Positions 28,460-39,365 of a stretch of 64,000 bases of DNA are shown here, piece after piece; the first letter of the stretch is position 1; each line of letters starts with the position of its first letter. The notes under the pieces are model-generated. The model did no database searches. It saw only the letters and a list, made by a program, of their open reading frames with translations, and was not told the origin of the DNA. The position numbers were made by a program, and so were the translations under genes. This DNA comes from Pseudomonas hefeiensis (GTDB lineage Bacteria > Pseudomonadota > Gammaproteobacteria > Pseudomonadales > Pseudomonadaceae): NCBI RefSeq assembly GCF_030687835.1, contig NZ_CP117449.1:2170001-2234000 (forward strand), written 5' to 3'.

Positions 28460-28962
28460 TTGAGTATCCGCAGGGCAGGGCGGGTGATTTCGCCGTCGCT
28501 GAGTTGGCGCAGGGCTTGGCGGGCGCGGGATATGCGTGACATTACGGTGCCGGTCGGCACGTGGAGGATGTCGGCCACTTGCTGGTAGCTCAAGCCTTCC
28601 ACCGAGACCCACAGCAACAGCGCGCGTTGTTCGGTCGTCAGTTGATCGAAAGCCTCGAGGGACGATTGGGCGATCACGCTGCGCTCGGCTGAAGGGTGAG
28701 CATCGTCGCGACCGGTGAAAAATTCCAGCATGCGTGCATAGCGCCGGGAACGACGATGGCTATCTAGAAACTGTCGATAAAGAATTGAGAACAGCCAGGC
28801 CCGAAGGTCACCGTCGGCACGCTTGTCGTTCCATTTTGACAATGCCCGCTCCAGGCACGCTTGCACCAGGTCGTCAGCGTTGCTGGGGTTGCGTGTCAAC
28901 GACACGGCAAAACGCCGTAGTCGGGGGATGAGCATGCGCAACTGTTCGTCGAGTTCGTTCAT
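28456..28962 (-). CDS. ECF-family RNA polymerase sigma factor
   Basis: 168 aa with sigma region 2 (NADDLVQACLERALSKWNDKRADGDLRAWLFSILYRQF) and region 4 helix-turn-helix (LSYQQVADILHVPTGTVMSRISRARQAL). Followed by its anti-sigma factor and divergent from a catalase-like gene. A promoter with the same -35/-10 words as that of the catalase lies upstream, suggesting autoregulation. I do not recognise it as one of the named sigma factors (AlgU, SigX, FpvI). Confidence 0.9.
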   Translation of the reverse strand: MNELDEQLRMLIPRLRRFAVSLTRNPSNADDLVQACLERALSKWNDKRADGDLRAWLFSILYRQFLDSHRRSRRYARMLEFFTGRDDAHPSAERSVIAQSSLEAFDQLTTEQRALLLWVSVEGLSYQQVADILHVPTGTVMSRISRARQALRQLSDGEITRPALRILK

Positions 28963-29002
28963 GGCTGTGCTTCTTTGGCGGTCACTGCGCCGGGAGTGGA
29001 AA

Positions 29003-29027
29003 GACGACTCGCGAACGAGATTATTCC
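29003..29027 (-). promoter_or_regulatory. Candidate ECF-dependent promoter of the sigma gene
   Basis: On the minus strand: GGAATA -35 word (29027 downward), 16 bases after GGAAT, then CGTCT -10 word (CGTC at 29006-29003), about 40 bases before the sigma ATG. Same words and spacing as the divergent promoter at 29056. Confidence 0.65.
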
Positions 29028-29055
29028 AGCCTGGAAAAAATAAATACGAGGCGTG

Positions 29056-29080
29056 GGAATAAAACCTTCAGGCTTTCGTC
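29056..29080 (+). promoter_or_regulatory. Candidate ECF-dependent promoter of the catalase-b561 operon
   Basis: GGAAT at 29056-29060, 16 bases, CGTC at 29077-29080 (followed by T), about 45 bases before ATG 29126. Matches the divergent sigma-gene promoter base for base in both boxes. Confidence 0.65.
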
Positions 29081-29125
29081 TGACGGGTCCTTTGTACAAA
29101 TGGCCTTGGGCCTTGGAGCTTCGTC

Positions 29126-30208
29126 ATGGTTGACCCTTCCTCTGAACCGAGCCGGCCGCCGTTGGGTGCCGCCAGCCTGGCGCTGCGCTTGACGGGCATC
29201 GCTGTGATTGTCGCCGCGTTGGCCGGGACCTTTGCCTACGTCAATGGAACCCTCGACCCACAACGCCTGACGCCGAATGCGCTGGTCAACGTGCTGGAAA
29301 AGAACAACGGCGTGCACCCCGGCTTTCGTCGCAATCACTCCAAAGGGGTTTGCGTTGCGGGTTATTTCCAAAGCAGCGGTGAGGCTCGCCCCTATTCCAG
29401 TGCGCAGGTTTTCATGGAGGCGCGCACGCCGGTAGTCGGGCGGTTTGCCTTGCCCAGCGGCAACCCCTACGCGCCGGATAACAGCGTGCCGATCCGCAGT
29501 CTGGCGCTGCGCTTCACCCAGGCCAACGGCCAGCAGTGGCGCACCGGGATGAACAGCATGCCGGTGTTTCCGGTGGGCACACCCGAAGCGTTCTATCAGT
29601 TGCAACAGGCCCAATCGCCGGATCCGGCCACGGGCAAACCCAACCCTGCGGCCGTACCCGCCTTTTTTGCCGCGCACCCGGAAGCCAAACCGTTCCTGCA
29701 ATGGATCAAGACTGCCAAGCCATCGGCCAGCTATGCCACCGAAACCTACAACGGCATCAATGCGTTCTATCTGGTCAATCCTGCGGGACAACGCCAGGCG
29801 GTGCGGTGGGGCATGGTGCCGGTGGCCTCGGATGGCACGGACGTGACGCCACCCCAGGGCGCTGACTTTCTGGAACAGGATCTGGTGAAACGCCTGGCTG
29901 CGGGGCCGTTGCGCTGGCAGCTGAATATCACTTTGGCCAATCCGGGCGATCCGGTGAACGACGCCAGCAAAGCCTGGCCTGAAGATCGAACGGTGCTCAA
30001 CGCCGGTACGCTGGTGCTGGAGCGCGCCCAGGCGCAGGACGACGGCGAATGCCGCGATATCAACTATGACCCGCTGATTCTGCCCAGTGGCATCGAAGGT
30101 TCAGAAGACCCGCTTTTGGCGGCGCGCTCTGCCGCGTATGCCAGTTCGTACTTGCGGCGCACCAGCGAAGTCAGTCAATTGCCCGCCAACCAGGAGTCCC
30201 GCCCATGA
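29126..30208 (+). CDS. Membrane-anchored catalase-family peroxidase (SrpA-like)
   Basis: 360 aa, shorter than true catalases (about 480-750). An N-terminal membrane anchor at about 18-40 (ALRLTGIAVIVAALAGTFAYV) puts the haem domain in the periplasm. The distal-side HSKGVCVAGYF (His71) and PIRSLALRF are typical of catalase-related SrpA/KatA-minor proteins, which usually act as peroxidases. SD GGAGC. It overlaps the following cytochrome b561 by ATGA, so the pair probably transfers quinol electrons to peroxide under control of the divergent ECF sigma factor (inference). Confidence 0.85.
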   Translation: MVDPSSEPSRPPLGAASLALRLTGIAVIVAALAGTFAYVNGTLDPQRLTPNALVNVLEKNNGVHPGFRRNHSKGVCVAGYFQSSGEARPYSSAQVFMEARTPVVGRFALPSGNPYAPDNSVPIRSLALRFTQANGQQWRTGMNSMPVFPVGTPEAFYQLQQAQSPDPATGKPNPAAVPAFFAAHPEAKPFLQWIKTAKPSASYATETYNGINAFYLVNPAGQRQAVRWGMVPVASDGTDVTPPQGADFLEQDLVKRLAAGPLRWQLNITLANPGDPVNDASKAWPEDRTVLNAGTLVLERAQAQDDGECRDINYDPLILPSGIEGSEDPLLAARSAAYASSYLRRTSEVSQLPANQESRP

Positions 30209-30741
30209 GCGCCCCTCGACACTTCGCACCGCTGGCTCGACTGCTGCACTGGTTGATGGCATTGATGGTCATTGCCATGCTCTTTATCGGCGCGGGCATG
30301 GTGGCCTCGGTGTCCGAGCGCCATGAATGGCTGCTTCAATTGCACAAACCCTTGGGCATCGCGATTCTGCTGCTGGTGATCGTGCGCCTGCTGGTGCGCT
30401 TTACGACACACCAGCCGCCGTTGCCAGCCGATCTGCCGGGCTGGCAGGCGTTGGCAGCCAAGGCGTCCCATGCTCTGTTGTATGCCTTGATGTTGATTCT
30501 GCCGTTGTTGGGTTGGGGCATGATTTCAGCGGCGGGAGACCCGGTGATGCTCAGCAGCTCCCTGCAATTGCCTTCCATCGTACCGGCGGATGCCCAGACC
30601 TTCGCACTGTTGCGCAAGGCCCATGGCTACCTGGCTTATCTATTGTTCCTGACCGTGCTGGTGCATCTGGCGGCGGCGCTGTTTCATGGTTGGGTGCGTC
30701 GGGACGAGGTGTTGGACAGCATGCTGCGTGGCAAGGGTTGA
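30205..30741 (+). CDS. Cytochrome b561, partner of the catalase-like peroxidase
   Basis: 178 aa, four membrane helices with conserved histidines in RLLHWLMAL, LLQLHKPLG, KASHALLYAL and LVHLAAALFHG. The ATGA overlap with the peroxidase gene shows translational coupling. Likely quinol-oxidising membrane electron donor to the periplasmic haem protein. It is a second copy of the family in this window; the other (13949) is solitary. Confidence 0.9.
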   Translation: MSAPRHFAPLARLLHWLMALMVIAMLFIGAGMVASVSERHEWLLQLHKPLGIAILLLVIVRLLVRFTTHQPPLPADLPGWQALAAKASHALLYALMLILPLLGWGMISAAGDPVMLSSSLQLPSIVPADAQTFALLRKAHGYLAYLLFLTVLVHLAAALFHGWVRRDEVLDSMLRGKG

Positions 30742-30745
30742 TGAT

Positions 30746-30770
30746 TGTGGGAGCAAGCTTTGCTCCCACA
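30746..30770 (+). terminator. REP-derived terminator hairpin after cytochrome b561
   Basis: Perfect 11-bp stem TGTGGGAGCAA, GCT loop, TTGCTCCCACA: two REP arms fused directly. Lies five bases after the stop codon, so it probably ends this transcript and the convergent peptidase transcript; there is no long T run. Confidence 0.55.
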
Positions 30771-30823
30771 TTGCTGCCCCCCCAGGGTGTCCACCTTGGA
30801 CAGGGGTTGATCAGGTCGTTGGA

Positions 30824-31975
30824 TTAACGCAATTCGTCAACCATGGTCTCAATGGTGCTCAACACATCCTTGCCCAGTTGCATCGATCGCTTGCCGGACC
30901 AGCCGGTGCGAGGGTCCGGGTGGTCGTCGTGGTCCTTGAACGGCATCTCCAGGGTCAGGGACAGGCAGTCGTATTTCTGGCCGACCGCGTTACAGGCCAG
31001 GGTCATGTTGGCCTGGCCTGGTTCGTCGCGGGTGTAGCCGTAAGTGGTCTGAAAGTCTTTGGTCTGGTGCTTGAGATCGCTGCGAAAGCGCTCTTCGAGT
31101 TCGGCAATGCGTGGCGTGTAGCCTGGGTTGCCTTCGCAACCGGCGGTGAATACGTGAGGGATTTCCTCGTCACCATGAACGTCCAGGAAAAAATCTACGC
31201 CGTACTTTTCCATTTGCTGCTGCACGAAAAATACCTCAGGACTGATTTCCGGACTGGCGTTCTGCCACGCGCGGTTGAGATCCTGCCCCATGGCGTTGGT
31301 ACGCAGATGGCCATGGAAAGCACCGTCCGGGTTCATGTTAGGCACCAGATACAGATCGGCCTTGGCAAGCAGTCGATTCAGTTGCGTGTCGTCCAGGTGC
31401 TGCAGGCGTTCGATCACGCCTTCCATGAACCACTCGGCCATGTGCTCACCGGGATGTTGCTGGGCGATGATCCAGACCTTGCGTCGACCTTCGGCACCGC
31501 TGCCCTTGCGCAGTAGTTGAATGTCGCGGCCTTCCACGCTTTTGCCGACGGCCAGCAGTTCGGTCCCGGCCTTGTGCAGTGCCTGCTCGATCAACCAGTC
31601 GTGGCGGCCACGGCTGTAGGGTTCGAAATAGGCAAACCAGGCGTGAGACTGTTCGGCTTCCAGGTGAAAGCGCAGGGCGTCGCCTTCGAACTGTGTGGGA
31701 ATACGGAACCAGTTGACGTGATCATAAGAGGCGACTGTCTGGTAACCCGTCCATGCCTTGTTATAGGACGATTGACTGACATTGAGCAGGCGAAAAGAAT
31801 ATTCCTGGCCGACGTGCAAGCCACTGGCCTTGAAGTGAAACCACTGGAAGTGGGCGCTACGGGTGTCGGGTCTGATCTTCAGCAGCGATTGCAAAGGATT
31901 GCTGATGTCGACGATCTCGATGTTGCCGCTGTCGAAATTGGCGCTGATATCAAAGGAAGATTTAGCCACGGTCAC
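30824..31975 (-). CDS. M14 metallocarboxypeptidase, cytosolic carboxypeptidase (CCP) type
   Basis: 383 aa with the CCP-specific N-terminal beta domain (about 1-120) and an M14 catalytic domain. Zinc ligands are His174 and Glu177 (QQHPGEHM) and His267 (DVHGDE); the general base is Glu343 (TLEMPF). Substrate-shaping NMNPDG and DLNRAW are present. Eukaryotic CCPs remove polyglutamate from tubulin; a P. aeruginosa homologue has been structurally studied, but the bacterial substrate is unclear. Single gene, no signal peptide. Confidence 0.88.
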   Translation of the reverse strand: MTVAKSSFDISANFDSGNIEIVDISNPLQSLLKIRPDTRSAHFQWFHFKASGLHVGQEYSFRLLNVSQSSYNKAWTGYQTVASYDHVNWFRIPTQFEGDALRFHLEAEQSHAWFAYFEPYSRGRHDWLIEQALHKAGTELLAVGKSVEGRDIQLLRKGSGAEGRRKVWIIAQQHPGEHMAEWFMEGVIERLQHLDDTQLNRLLAKADLYLVPNMNPDGAFHGHLRTNAMGQDLNRAWQNASPEISPEVFFVQQQMEKYGVDFFLDVHGDEEIPHVFTAGCEGNPGYTPRIAELEERFRSDLKHQTKDFQTTYGYTRDEPGQANMTLACNAVGQKYDCLSLTLEMPFKDHDDHPDPRTGWSGKRSMQLGKDVLSTIETMVDELR

Positions 31976-32246
31976 GATTCCTGTGATGGATTTTATGACC
32001 GTTTACTTTACACGCAAGGAGGAGGGTGTCGGGACGATTTGCGTGACAGAAAAGAGGGGGCGTCCTCCCTGGACGCTAGAGGAGCTTAGTGAGTCCGCGA
32101 TTGATTCTCAAGTGCTGCCTGTCGATAGTTTTCGACGGTAGGGTGTGGAGCGCTTGTAAAGGAATGTTCATTTGCTATCATCGCCGCCACGAATGAGCGA
32201 CCCCCAAAGACTTCATTAGCCTGAAGCCATAAGCCGAAAAATCGGC

Positions 32247-32359
32247 AAAAAAAGACCCGGCAAAAAGCCGGGTCAAAAACCGTGATTAGCCTGATGAGGA
32301 GATATTCCAGAAGTCCGACCTAAGGTCTTCTGGACTATCGACTGATCTCGTGACCAGCT
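32247..32359 (-). ncRNA. prrF: PrrF iron-responsive small RNA
   Basis: The minus strand reproduces known PrrF almost throughout: 5' CTGGTCACGAGATCAG, first stem CCAGAAG...CTTCTGG (32333-32307), the conserved single-stranded core CTCCTCATCAGGCTAATCACG, and the terminator GACCCGGC-TTTTT-GCCGGGTC followed by seven T (32274-32247). It is Fur-repressed and, when iron is short, pairs with mRNAs of iron-rich proteins (for example sodB, sdh) with Hfq. Pseudomonads carry two copies (PrrF1, PrrF2); which one this is cannot be told here. Confidence 0.93.
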
Positions 32360-32362
32360 GAT

Positions 32363-32393
32363 GCAATAATAATCATTATCATTTGCAAGTCAA
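32363..32393 (-). promoter_or_regulatory. PrrF promoter overlapped by a Fur box
   Basis: Minus strand -35 TTGACT (32393-32388), 16 bases, -10 TATTAT (32371-32366), putting the start at about 32359. The spacer and -10 contain AATGATAATGATTATTATT, a very good match to the Fur consensus GATAATGATAATCATTATC, so Fur-Fe would block RNA polymerase directly. Confidence 0.9.
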
Positions 32394-32465
32394 ATGTTTT
32401 TATCCCGCCTATTGGAAAATATTTTCCTGGTCCCGCATTCGCGGCACCATTCCCACGTGATACGC

Positions 32466-32807
32466 CTAGCGAGTAGGGTAGCCATCCAGTGACCGGTCAA
32501 GCATCACCTTGACCAGATCAATCATATGCACCACTGAAAACGCCAGGTCGCGGTTGGACCCTTGTAGTCGGCCGGCGGATTCCTGGGCGGTGGCGGCCGC
32601 ACAGCGCAGCAGGTCGCAAGCATGGACCAGGGCCTCTTCCGCACTGATGTTGCGGTTTACGTCGAAGAAGCGATGTTCTGTAGACGCTTCTGAAATACCC
32701 GGTTTCAAGTAATAGTCCAGGGCGCGTTGGGCTGCCGGGCAGTCCTGTAGCGAGGTGAAGGTACTGTCGAAAGGGTGGGTGGTCTCATCGTTGTTGGGTC
32801 TGTCCAT
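32466..32807 (-). CDS. DUF6124 (formerly DUF3077) family protein
   Basis: 113-aa soluble protein of a small Pseudomonas-specific family of unknown function, with the conserved block ISAEEALVHACDLLRCAAATA and the C-terminal LAFSVVHMIDLVKVMLDRSL. It ends about 70 bases before the prrF promoter and is divergent from the LexA/CI-like regulator. Confidence 0.8.
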   Translation of the reverse strand: MDRPNNDETTHPFDSTFTSLQDCPAAQRALDYYLKPGISEASTEHRFFDVNRNISAEEALVHACDLLRCAAATAQESAGRLQGSNRDLAFSVVHMIDLVKVMLDRSLDGYPTR

Positions 32808-32859
32808 GGGGTCTAGATTCTCCGTGTAGGGGCTGAAATCCTGAATCCAGAATAGTACC

Positions 32860-32878
32860 TATCGTAATTGTGACGATA
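32860..32878. promoter_or_regulatory. Candidate operator of the LexA/CI-like regulator
   Basis: Perfect inverted repeat TATCGT, seven bases, ACGATA in the region between the divergent DUF6124 gene and the regulator, 59 bases before the regulator ATG. Size and symmetry suit a CI-type dimer. Confidence 0.5.
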
Positions 32879-32936
32879 ATTTAAATACTACATTTTGTGT
32901 TTTGATGGTCGGAGCCAGCCAAGTATCGTGCCGCAC

Positions 32937-33584
32937 ATGGATAAATGGATAGAGTTGGTCAAGGCCAAGATGAAGGAGCTGCACATCACGCAAGTGGTGC
33001 TTGCAGAACGTTTGGGAATGTCCCAGGGCGGCGTCGGCCATTGGCTGACCAAGCGCCGGCAACCCAGTGTCGACGACATGAACCGGGTCCTGCGGGAGCT
33101 GGGGCTGGAGTTTCTTGAAGTGGCGATGGTGATCCGCGAGCCGGACACCTCCACCGAGGAAGGCATGGCCCTGGCGCAGAAGTACAATCCGTACTTCCGC
33201 TACCCGGTAAGCGATTGGAGCGAGGTAGGCGAGATCCGTGAAGGCGATCTGGCGTCCTACAGTCAGGCGCGCTATGAGCTGACGGACTATCACGCTCAGG
33301 GGGACGCATTCTGGCTGGTGGTGATGGGGGATGCGATGACCTCACCCAGCGGGTTGAGCATTCCCGAGGGGATGTCGATCCTGGTTGACCCGGCCATTGA
33401 AGCGGTGCCTGGCAAACTGGTGGTTGCCCAATTACCTGACAGCAGTGACGCCACCTTTCGCAAGTTGATTGAAGAGAGCGGGCAGCGATACCTGGTCCCG
33501 CTCAATCCCACCTACCCGAAAACCCTGTACACCGCGCAATGCCGCGTCATCGGTGTGGTCGTGCAGGCCACCATCAGGTTCTGA
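32937..33584 (+). CDS. XRE-S24 (LexA/CI-like) regulator with substituted peptidase serine
   Basis: 215 aa. Residues 1-58 are an XRE helix-turn-helix (TQVVLAERLGMSQGGVGHWLTKRRQPS); residues about 110-215 are a LexA/CI S24 domain (SIPEGMSILVDP, PGKLVVAQLPDS). In self-cleaving relatives the nucleophile is Ser in GDSM; here codon GCG gives GDAM (Ala133), while Lys176 in ATFRKL remains. The usual cleavage dipeptide Ala-Gly in the hinge aligns with VG in WSEVGEI. It therefore probably cannot be inactivated by RecA-stimulated autocleavage. The SD is weak; the longer frame to 32895 is not favoured. No phage genes are near. Confidence 0.85.
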   Translation: MDKWIELVKAKMKELHITQVVLAERLGMSQGGVGHWLTKRRQPSVDDMNRVLRELGLEFLEVAMVIREPDTSTEEGMALAQKYNPYFRYPVSDWSEVGEIREGDLASYSQARYELTDYHAQGDAFWLVVMGDAMTSPSGLSIPEGMSILVDPAIEAVPGKLVVAQLPDSSDATFRKLIEESGQRYLVPLNPTYPKTLYTAQCRVIGVVVQATIRF

Positions 33585-33614
33585 CTGGATCGGCCCGGGG
33601 GAGCGGGCCGATAC

Positions 33615-35563
<1,949 letters not shown>

Positions 35564-35564
<1 letters not shown>

Positions 35565-36379
35565 CAACGCGGCTCCTTGTTGTTCGACTCGGCTTGCCAG
35601 TTGGGCGAGCGCTTTTGCAGGAACGCTCGTAGACCTTCCTGGCCTTGCGGACTGACGCGGATGCGGGCGATGGCATTTTCGGTGTAGCGCCGCAAGGCCG
35701 GTGTGAGGGCGCCGTTGCCGACTTCGCGCAACAGTTCCTTGCTGGCACGCATGGCCGCCGGACTGTTGAGCAACAGGTTGTCGACCCATTGTTCGACCTG
35801 CTGGTCCAGTGTTTCGGCCGGGTAACTCTCCGACAGCAAACCGATTTCTTTCGCCCGTTGCCCGTCGAAGCGTTCAGCGGTCAGGGCGTAACGCCGCGCG
35901 GCCCGTTCTCCGATGGCTTGCACCACGAACGGGCTGATCACCGCCGGCGCCAGGCCAATGCGTACTTCCGACAGACAGAACTGCGCCTGATCGGCGCCAA
36001 TGGCCATGTCGCAGGCGCTGATCAGCCCCAGCGCGCCGCCAAACGCCGCGCCTTGCACCACCGCCACGGTAGGAATTTTCAACTTGGCGAGGTTGTACAT
36101 CAGCTCCGCCAGTTCCCGGGCGTCGTCGAGGTTGGTGTGGTAATCGAGTTCGGCTGACTGCTGCATCCAGGCCAAGTCTGCACCGGCGCTGAAGTGTTTA
36201 CCGCGACCACGGATCAGCAAGAAGCGCAGGTTCGGATCACTGCTGACATGGTCCAGGGCAAGGATCAGTTCGCGGATCATTTCGGCGTTGAACGCGTTGT
36301 TTTTCTGCTCACGGCTGAGCCACAAGGTCGCAAAACCGCGGGGGTCGCTGAGCAGTTCGAGGGTATTGAAGTTATCCAT
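35564..36379 (-). CDS. liuC: 3-methylglutaconyl-CoA hydratase
   Basis: 271-aa crotonase-fold enzyme that hydrates 3-methylglutaconyl-CoA to HMG-CoA. CoA-binding HFSAGADLAWM and oxyanion/active-site region GAAFGGALGLISACD with the acidic residue in FCLSEVRIGLAPA. ATG 36379 has GGGGA well placed; ATG 36385 would be too close to it. Lies between liuB and liuD. Confidence 0.92.
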
Positions 36380-36392
36380 GTGCATTCCCCGT

Positions 36393-38000
36393 TTACATCC
36401 GGAACACGCCGAAGCGGCTCGGTTCGATGGGCGCGTTCAACGACGCGGACAAGGCCAGGCCCAGTACATCGCGGGTCTGGGCCGGGTCGATGACGCCGTC
36501 GTCCCACAGCCTCGCGCTGGAATAGTAGGGGTGACCCTGCTCTTCGTACTGATCGAGAATCGGTTGTTTGATTTCAGCTTCCTGAGCGGCGCTGAACGGA
36601 TGGCCGCTACGTTCGGCCTGTTCACGCTTGACCTGCACCAGTACGCCGGCGGCCTGTTCGGCACCCATCACGCCAATCCGCGCATTCGGCCACATCCACA
36701 GGAACCGTGGGTCGTAGGCGCGGCCGCACATGCCATAGTTGCCGGCACCAAAGCTACCGCCGATGATCACGGTGAATTTCGGCACCTTGGCGCAGGCCAC
36801 CGCCGTCACCAGCTTCGCGCCGTGCTTGGCGATGCCGCCGGCTTCGTATTTCTGCCCGACCATGAAACCCGTAATGTTCTGCAGGAACAGCAGCGGGATG
36901 CCGCGCTGACAGGCCAGCTCGATAAAGTGCGCACCTTTCTGCGCCGCTTCTGCAAACAGAATGCCGTTGTTGGCGAGAATCGCAATCGGGTAGCCGTGCA
37001 AATGGGCAAAACCGCATACCAGCGTCGTTCCGAACAGCGCCTTGAACTCGTCGAACAGCGAACCGTCCACCAGCCGCGCAATCACTTCACGTACGTCAAA
37101 CGGCTGCTTGGCGTCCGCCGAAACCACACCGTACAGCTCGTCGCTTAAATACAGCGGGGCAATGGGCGCACGTTGCTGCACTTCGCCGAGCTTGCGCCAG
37201 TTGAGGTTGGCGACGCTGCGGCGGGCAATGGCCAGGGCGTGTTCATCGTTGTCGGCGTAGTGGTCGGCGACGCCAGAAATCTTGCAATGCACATCGGCAC
37301 CGCCCAGGTCTTCAGCACTGACCACCTCTCCAGTGGCAGCTTTCACCAGCGGAGGGCCGGCGAGGAAGATCGTGGCTTGCTGGCGGACCATGATCGCTTC
37401 GTCGGCCATCGCCGGCACGTAGGCGCCACCGGCGGTGCAGGAACCCATGACCACGGCAATTTGTGGAATGCCCATGGCGCTCATGTTCGCCTGATTGAAG
37501 AAGATCCGCCCGAAGTGCTCACGGTCGGGAAACACTTCGTCCTGGCGCGGCAGGTTGGCGCCGCCCGAATCCACCAGATAAATACACGGCAGTCGATTCT
37601 GCTGGGCGATGGTTTGGGCGCGCAGGTGTTTCTTCACCGTCAGCGGATAGTAGGAACCGCCTTTAACCGTCGCGTCGTTGGCGACAATCATGCACTCGAC
37701 GCCTTCCACTCGGCCGATCCCGGCAATCACGCCAGCGGCCGGAACGTCTTCGCCATACACCCCATAAGCCGCCAGTTGGCTGATCTCAAGAAACGGCGAA
37801 CCTGGATCGAGCAAGCGATTGATGCGCTCACGGGGCAGCAGTTTGCCCCGCGAGGTGTGGCGCTCCTGCGCCTTGGGACCGCCACCTTGTTGGACCTGAG
37901 CGAGCAGGGTGTGCAAAGCGTCGACCTGTTTGAGCATCGCCTCGCGGTTGGCGATAAATTCTGCTGAGCGCGGATTGAGCTGGGTATGCAGCGTGGCCAT
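36393..38000 (-). CDS. liuB: Methylcrotonyl-CoA carboxylase, carboxyltransferase subunit
   Basis: 535-aa carboxyltransferase that moves CO2 from biotin on LiuD to methylcrotonyl-CoA. Two crotonase-like halves; N-half [20 protein letters not shown] and [17 protein letters not shown]-half [20 protein letters not shown] and [19 protein letters not shown] ten bases before ATG. Twelve bases separate liuA and liuB. Confidence 0.94.
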   Translation of the reverse strand: MATLHTQLNPRSAEFIANREAMLKQVDALHTLLAQVQQGGGPKAQERHTSRGKLLPRERINRLLDPGSPFLEISQLAAYGVYGEDVPAAGVIAGIGRVEGVECMIVANDATVKGGSYYPLTVKKHLRAQTIAQQNRLPCIYLVDSGGANLPRQDEVFPDREHFGRIFFNQANMSAMGIPQIAVVMGSCTAGGAYVPAMADEAIMVRQQATIFLAGPPLVKAATGEVVSAEDLGGADVHCKISGVADHYADNDEHALAIARRSVANLNWRKLGEVQQRAPIAPLYLSDELYGVVSADAKQPFDVREVIARLVDGSLFDEFKALFGTTLVCGFAHLHGYPIAILANNGILFAEAAQKGAHFIELACQRGIPLLFLQNITGFMVGQKYEAGGIAKHGAKLVTAVACAKVPKFTVIIGGSFGAGNYGMCGRAYDPRFLWMWPNARIGVMGAEQAAGVLVQVKREQAERSGHPFSAAQEAEIKQPILDQYEEQGHPYYSSARLWDDGVIDPAQTRDVLGLALSASLNAPIEPSRFGVFRM

Positions 38001-38012
38001 GGTCAGCTCCGT

Positions 38013-39176
38013 TTAGCGGGTTTCGTTGAACAGTTCACGACCGATCAACATCCGACGAATCTCACTGGTACCAGCACCGATTTCGTACAGCTTGGCGTCA
38101 CGCAGCAGGCGGCCGGCCGGGAATTCATTGATGTAGCCGTTACCACCCAGAATCTGGATCGCGTCGAGGGCCATCTGCGTGGCGCGTTCGGCGCTGTAGA
38201 GAATCACCCCGGCGGCGTCCTTGCGCGTGGTTTCGCCGCGCTCGCAGGCTTGGGCCACTGCATAGAGGTAGGCGCGGCTGGCGTTGAGTTGGGTGTACAT
38301 GTCCGCGACTTTGCCCTGGATCAACTGGAATTCGCCGATGCTCTGGCCGAACTGCTTGCGGTCGTGGATGTACGGCACGATCAGGTCCATGCAGGCCTGC
38401 ATGATCCCGGTGGGGCCGCCCGACAGCACGACGCGCTCGTAATCAAGGCCGCTCATCAACACTTTCACACCGCCGTTGAGCACGCCGAGGATGTTTTCTT
38501 CCGGGACTTCGACGTCATCGAAAAACAACTCGCAGGTGTTGGAGCCGCGCATGCCGAGCTTGTCGAATTTGTTGCTGCGGCTGAAGCCTTTCCAGTCGCG
38601 CTCGACGATGAAGGCGGTGATGCCGTGGGGGCCTTTTTCCAGATCGGTCTTGGCGTAGATCACGTAAGTGTTGGCGTCGGGGCCATTGGTGATCCAGGTC
38701 TTGCTGCCGTTGAGCACGTAGTGGTCGCCGCGCTTGTCGGCCCGCAGCTTCATCGACACTACGTCGGAGCCGGCGTTGGGTTCGCTCATGGCCAGGGCAC
38801 CGATGTGCTCGCCGCTGATCAGCTTGGGCAGGTACTTGGTTTTCTGTTCGTGATTGCCATTGCGGTTGATCTGGTTGACGCAGAGGTTGGAATGGGCGCC
38901 GTAGGAGAGGGCGACCGAGGCCGAGCCGCGGCTGATTTCTTCCATTGTCACCACGTGGGCCAGATAGCCAAGACCGGCACCGCCATATTCTTCCGGTACG
39001 GTAATGCCCAGCAGGCCCATGTCGCCGAATTTGCGCCACATGTCGGCGGGGAACAGGTTGTCGATGTCTATTTGTGCCGCCCGTGGCGCCAGCTCAGCTT
39101 TGACGAAGGACTGAACCTGATCACGAAGCATGTCGATGGTTTCGCCGAGGGCAAAGTTCAGGGATGGGTAGCTCAT
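38013..39176 (-). CDS. liuA: Isovaleryl-CoA dehydrogenase
   Basis: 387-aa acyl-CoA dehydrogenase that oxidises isovaleryl-CoA, passing electrons to ETF. Full ACAD architecture: N-helical, beta ([36 protein letters not shown]) and C-helical domain ([42 protein letters not shown]). Identity rests on similarity and operon position. First gene of liuABCD, behind two ACGTTAACGT-type operators. Confidence 0.93.
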   Translation of the reverse strand: MSYPSLNFALGETIDMLRDQVQSFVKAELAPRAAQIDIDNLFPADMWRKFGDMGLLGITVPEEYGGAGLGYLAHVVTMEEISRGSASVALSYGAHSNLCVNQINRNGNHEQKTKYLPKLISGEHIGALAMSEPNAGSDVVSMKLRADKRGDHYVLNGSKTWITNGPDANTYVIYAKTDLEKGPHGITAFIVERDWKGFSRSNKFDKLGMRGSNTCELFFDDVEVPEENILGVLNGGVKVLMSGLDYERVVLSGGPTGIMQACMDLIVPYIHDRKQFGQSIGEFQLIQGKVADMYTQLNASRAYLYAVAQACERGETTRKDAAGVILYSAERATQMALDAIQILGGNGYINEFPAGRLLRDAKLYEIGAGTSEIRRMLIGRELFNETR

Positions 39177-39233
39177 GGGGCACCTTTTGGCTTTTTTGTC
39201 GGGTGTGGAGAGGGGCAGTATTGGCTCTCACCT

Positions 39234-39247
39234 TTACGTTAACGTAA
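39234..39247. promoter_or_regulatory. LiuR-type operator 1, liuA promoter
   Basis: Perfect 14-bp palindrome TTACGTTAACGTAA, 58 bases before the liuA ATG. The ACGT half-sites agree with MerR-type LiuR sites of other proteobacteria. Confidence 0.7.
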
Positions 39248-39275
39248 GCCTGTGGCGAATGCCTGTCAATCACCC

Positions 39276-39291
39276 TTTACGTTAACGTTAA
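39276..39291. promoter_or_regulatory. LiuR-type operator 2, between liuA and the acyl-CoA synthetase gene
   Basis: TTTACGTTAACGTTAA contains overlapping palindromes ACGTTAACGT and TTAACGTTAA, about 42 bases from operator 1 centre to centre. It may serve the divergent AMP-binding gene that starts at 39366. Confidence 0.65.
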
Positions 39292-39365
39292 CTTGAGCCA
39301 CAGTAAGTGCGTTTGAGTCAGCAGGTTCACCGATACACCCACTAATAAAGACAAGAGGGGGCATC

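Noticed and set aside
31989..32144. Possible 51-aa ORF starting MDFMTVYFTRKEE
   Set aside because: No ribosome-binding site, and it overlaps the divergent promoter region of the M14 peptidase; composition is unconvincing.
32860..33584. Prophage or pyocin regulatory region around the LexA/CI-like gene
   Set aside because: No integrase, holin, lysin, tail or pyocin gene is found on either side; neighbours are DUF6124, prrF and the liu operon.
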